Below are positions 4,725-5,044 of a stretch of DNA of 5,044 nt, piece after piece; within the stretch, counting starts at the first letter, position 1; every line of letters starts with the position of its first letter. Origin of the DNA: DASWVC01 sp036401335. GTDB lineage: Bacteria > Verrucomicrobiota > Verrucomicrobiia > Chthoniobacterales > JAFAMB01. The stretch covers positions 1-5,044 of the forward strand of contig DASWVC010000378.1 in the NCBI GenBank assembly GCA_036401335.1, in the 5' to 3' direction. A program made the position numbers and the translations under genes. The notes under the pieces are model-generated. The model was not told the origin of the DNA, made no database searches, and saw only the letters and a list, made by a program, of their open reading frames with translations.

Positions 4725-5044
4725 TCACGCCAGCTCACCCGAAAGGAAGCCCTCCACCTTGTTGAGGGTGTAGTCGGACGGGACCCGCTTGCCCGTGTGG
4801 CATTGCGAGACAAGGCGCGCGCTGGAGCCGCAACGGGCGGCCAGCTCCTTCCACGTGAGGCCCGTGCGTTGGCGGTACATTTCCGGGCGTTCCAACACTT
4901 CGGCGGCACGGCGGGGGCTGCCCGGCCAGGTGGAATCGGACCGCGCGGGTTTCCCGCCCGCCTGCCGGTGGTGGCAGCGGGCCACCTTGGGGCTCACCCC
5001 AAGGACCCTGGCGGCTTCCTTGAACGTCAGGCCCCTTTCCACCA
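4725..5044 (-). CDS. Tandem helix-turn-helix protein, probably cut by the window edge
   Basis: At least 105 residues are visible. The only start within the window is a GTG at 5042, at the very edge, so the true start probably lies outside. Two helix-turn-helix modules are 57 residues apart: GLTFKEAARVLGVSPKVARC (about residues 4-23) and GLTWKELAARCGSSARLVSQ (61-80). Both share the frame GLTxKE-A, a central G-x-S turn, and a following CH. The second module continues TGKRVPSDYTLNKVEGFLSG, like the small Xre protein at 405-620. The linker (about 32-56) holds a PGSPRRAAEVL stretch. It is probably a DNA-binding regulator, with two reading heads per chain. Its targets are unknown. It ends 203 bases before the ATG of the SnoaL-like gene on the same strand, with a hairpin and the palindromic repeat between, so co-transcription is not obvious. 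Confidence 0.7.
   Translation of the reverse strand, partial: VERGLTFKEAARVLGVSPKVARCHHRQAGGKPARSDSTWPGSPRRAAEVLERPEMYRQRTGLTWKELAARCGSSARLVSQCHTGKRVPSDYTLNKVEGFLSGELA

Noticed and set aside
1..5044. CRISPR array, tRNA or rRNA genes
   Set aside because: No regularly spaced direct repeats with unique spacers, no cloverleaf with a CCA-type acceptor stem, and no conserved rRNA segments were seen on either strand.

Overview
The window is about 5 kb of accessory-looking DNA from a moderately GC-rich bacterium. Genes are sparse and scattered on both strands, with remnants of mobile DNA and at least two families of dispersed short repeats. The small Xre-type regulator, the style of the intergenic repeats and the overall gene content suggest Verrucomicrobiota (Pedosphaera/Limisphaerales-like). 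That assignment is an impression from protein and repeat style; no rRNA or marker gene is present to prove it.

Layout. Positions 1-264 (minus strand) hold the start of an unidentified gene, cut by the window edge, preceded by a 77-residue acidic small protein that overlaps it by ATGA. A structured, AT-rich divergent control region (265-404) separates this pair from a 71-residue Xre-family regulator (405-620, plus strand). No convincing gene lies in 621-1005. A 2-keto-4-pentenoate hydratase/FAH-superfamily gene (1006-1713, minus) follows; its N-terminus looks cut off next to a palindromic repeat. Hairpin repeat copy 1 (1830-1889) precedes a small secreted protein of unknown family (1998-2468, plus).

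An ISL3-type transposase follows (2482-3102, plus). It has lost its N-terminal region and the middle of its catalytic domain but is still an open frame. A gene-free stretch (3103-3511) carries the IS downstream end, hairpin repeat copy 2 and a GC hairpin. A fragment of the C-terminal helicase part of a MobF-type conjugative relaxase (about 3512-3970, plus) is interrupted by a TAA. A secreted SnoaL/DUF4440-like protein (3941-4522, minus) has a second copy of the palindromic repeat upstream of it. The window ends in a tandem helix-turn-helix protein (4725 to the edge, minus).

How it fits together. The relaxase remnant, the eroded IS, the divergent Xre module and the two related HTH proteins at either end suggest the remains of an integrated conjugative element or plasmid. 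The hydratase, the two exported proteins and the repeats do not form an obvious pathway. The best leads for something new are the two repeat families (one a folded RNA-like hairpin with a wobble-preserving change, the other a palindrome adjoining a TTGACG box upstream of two unrelated genes) and the tandem-HTH protein built from a 57-residue duplication.
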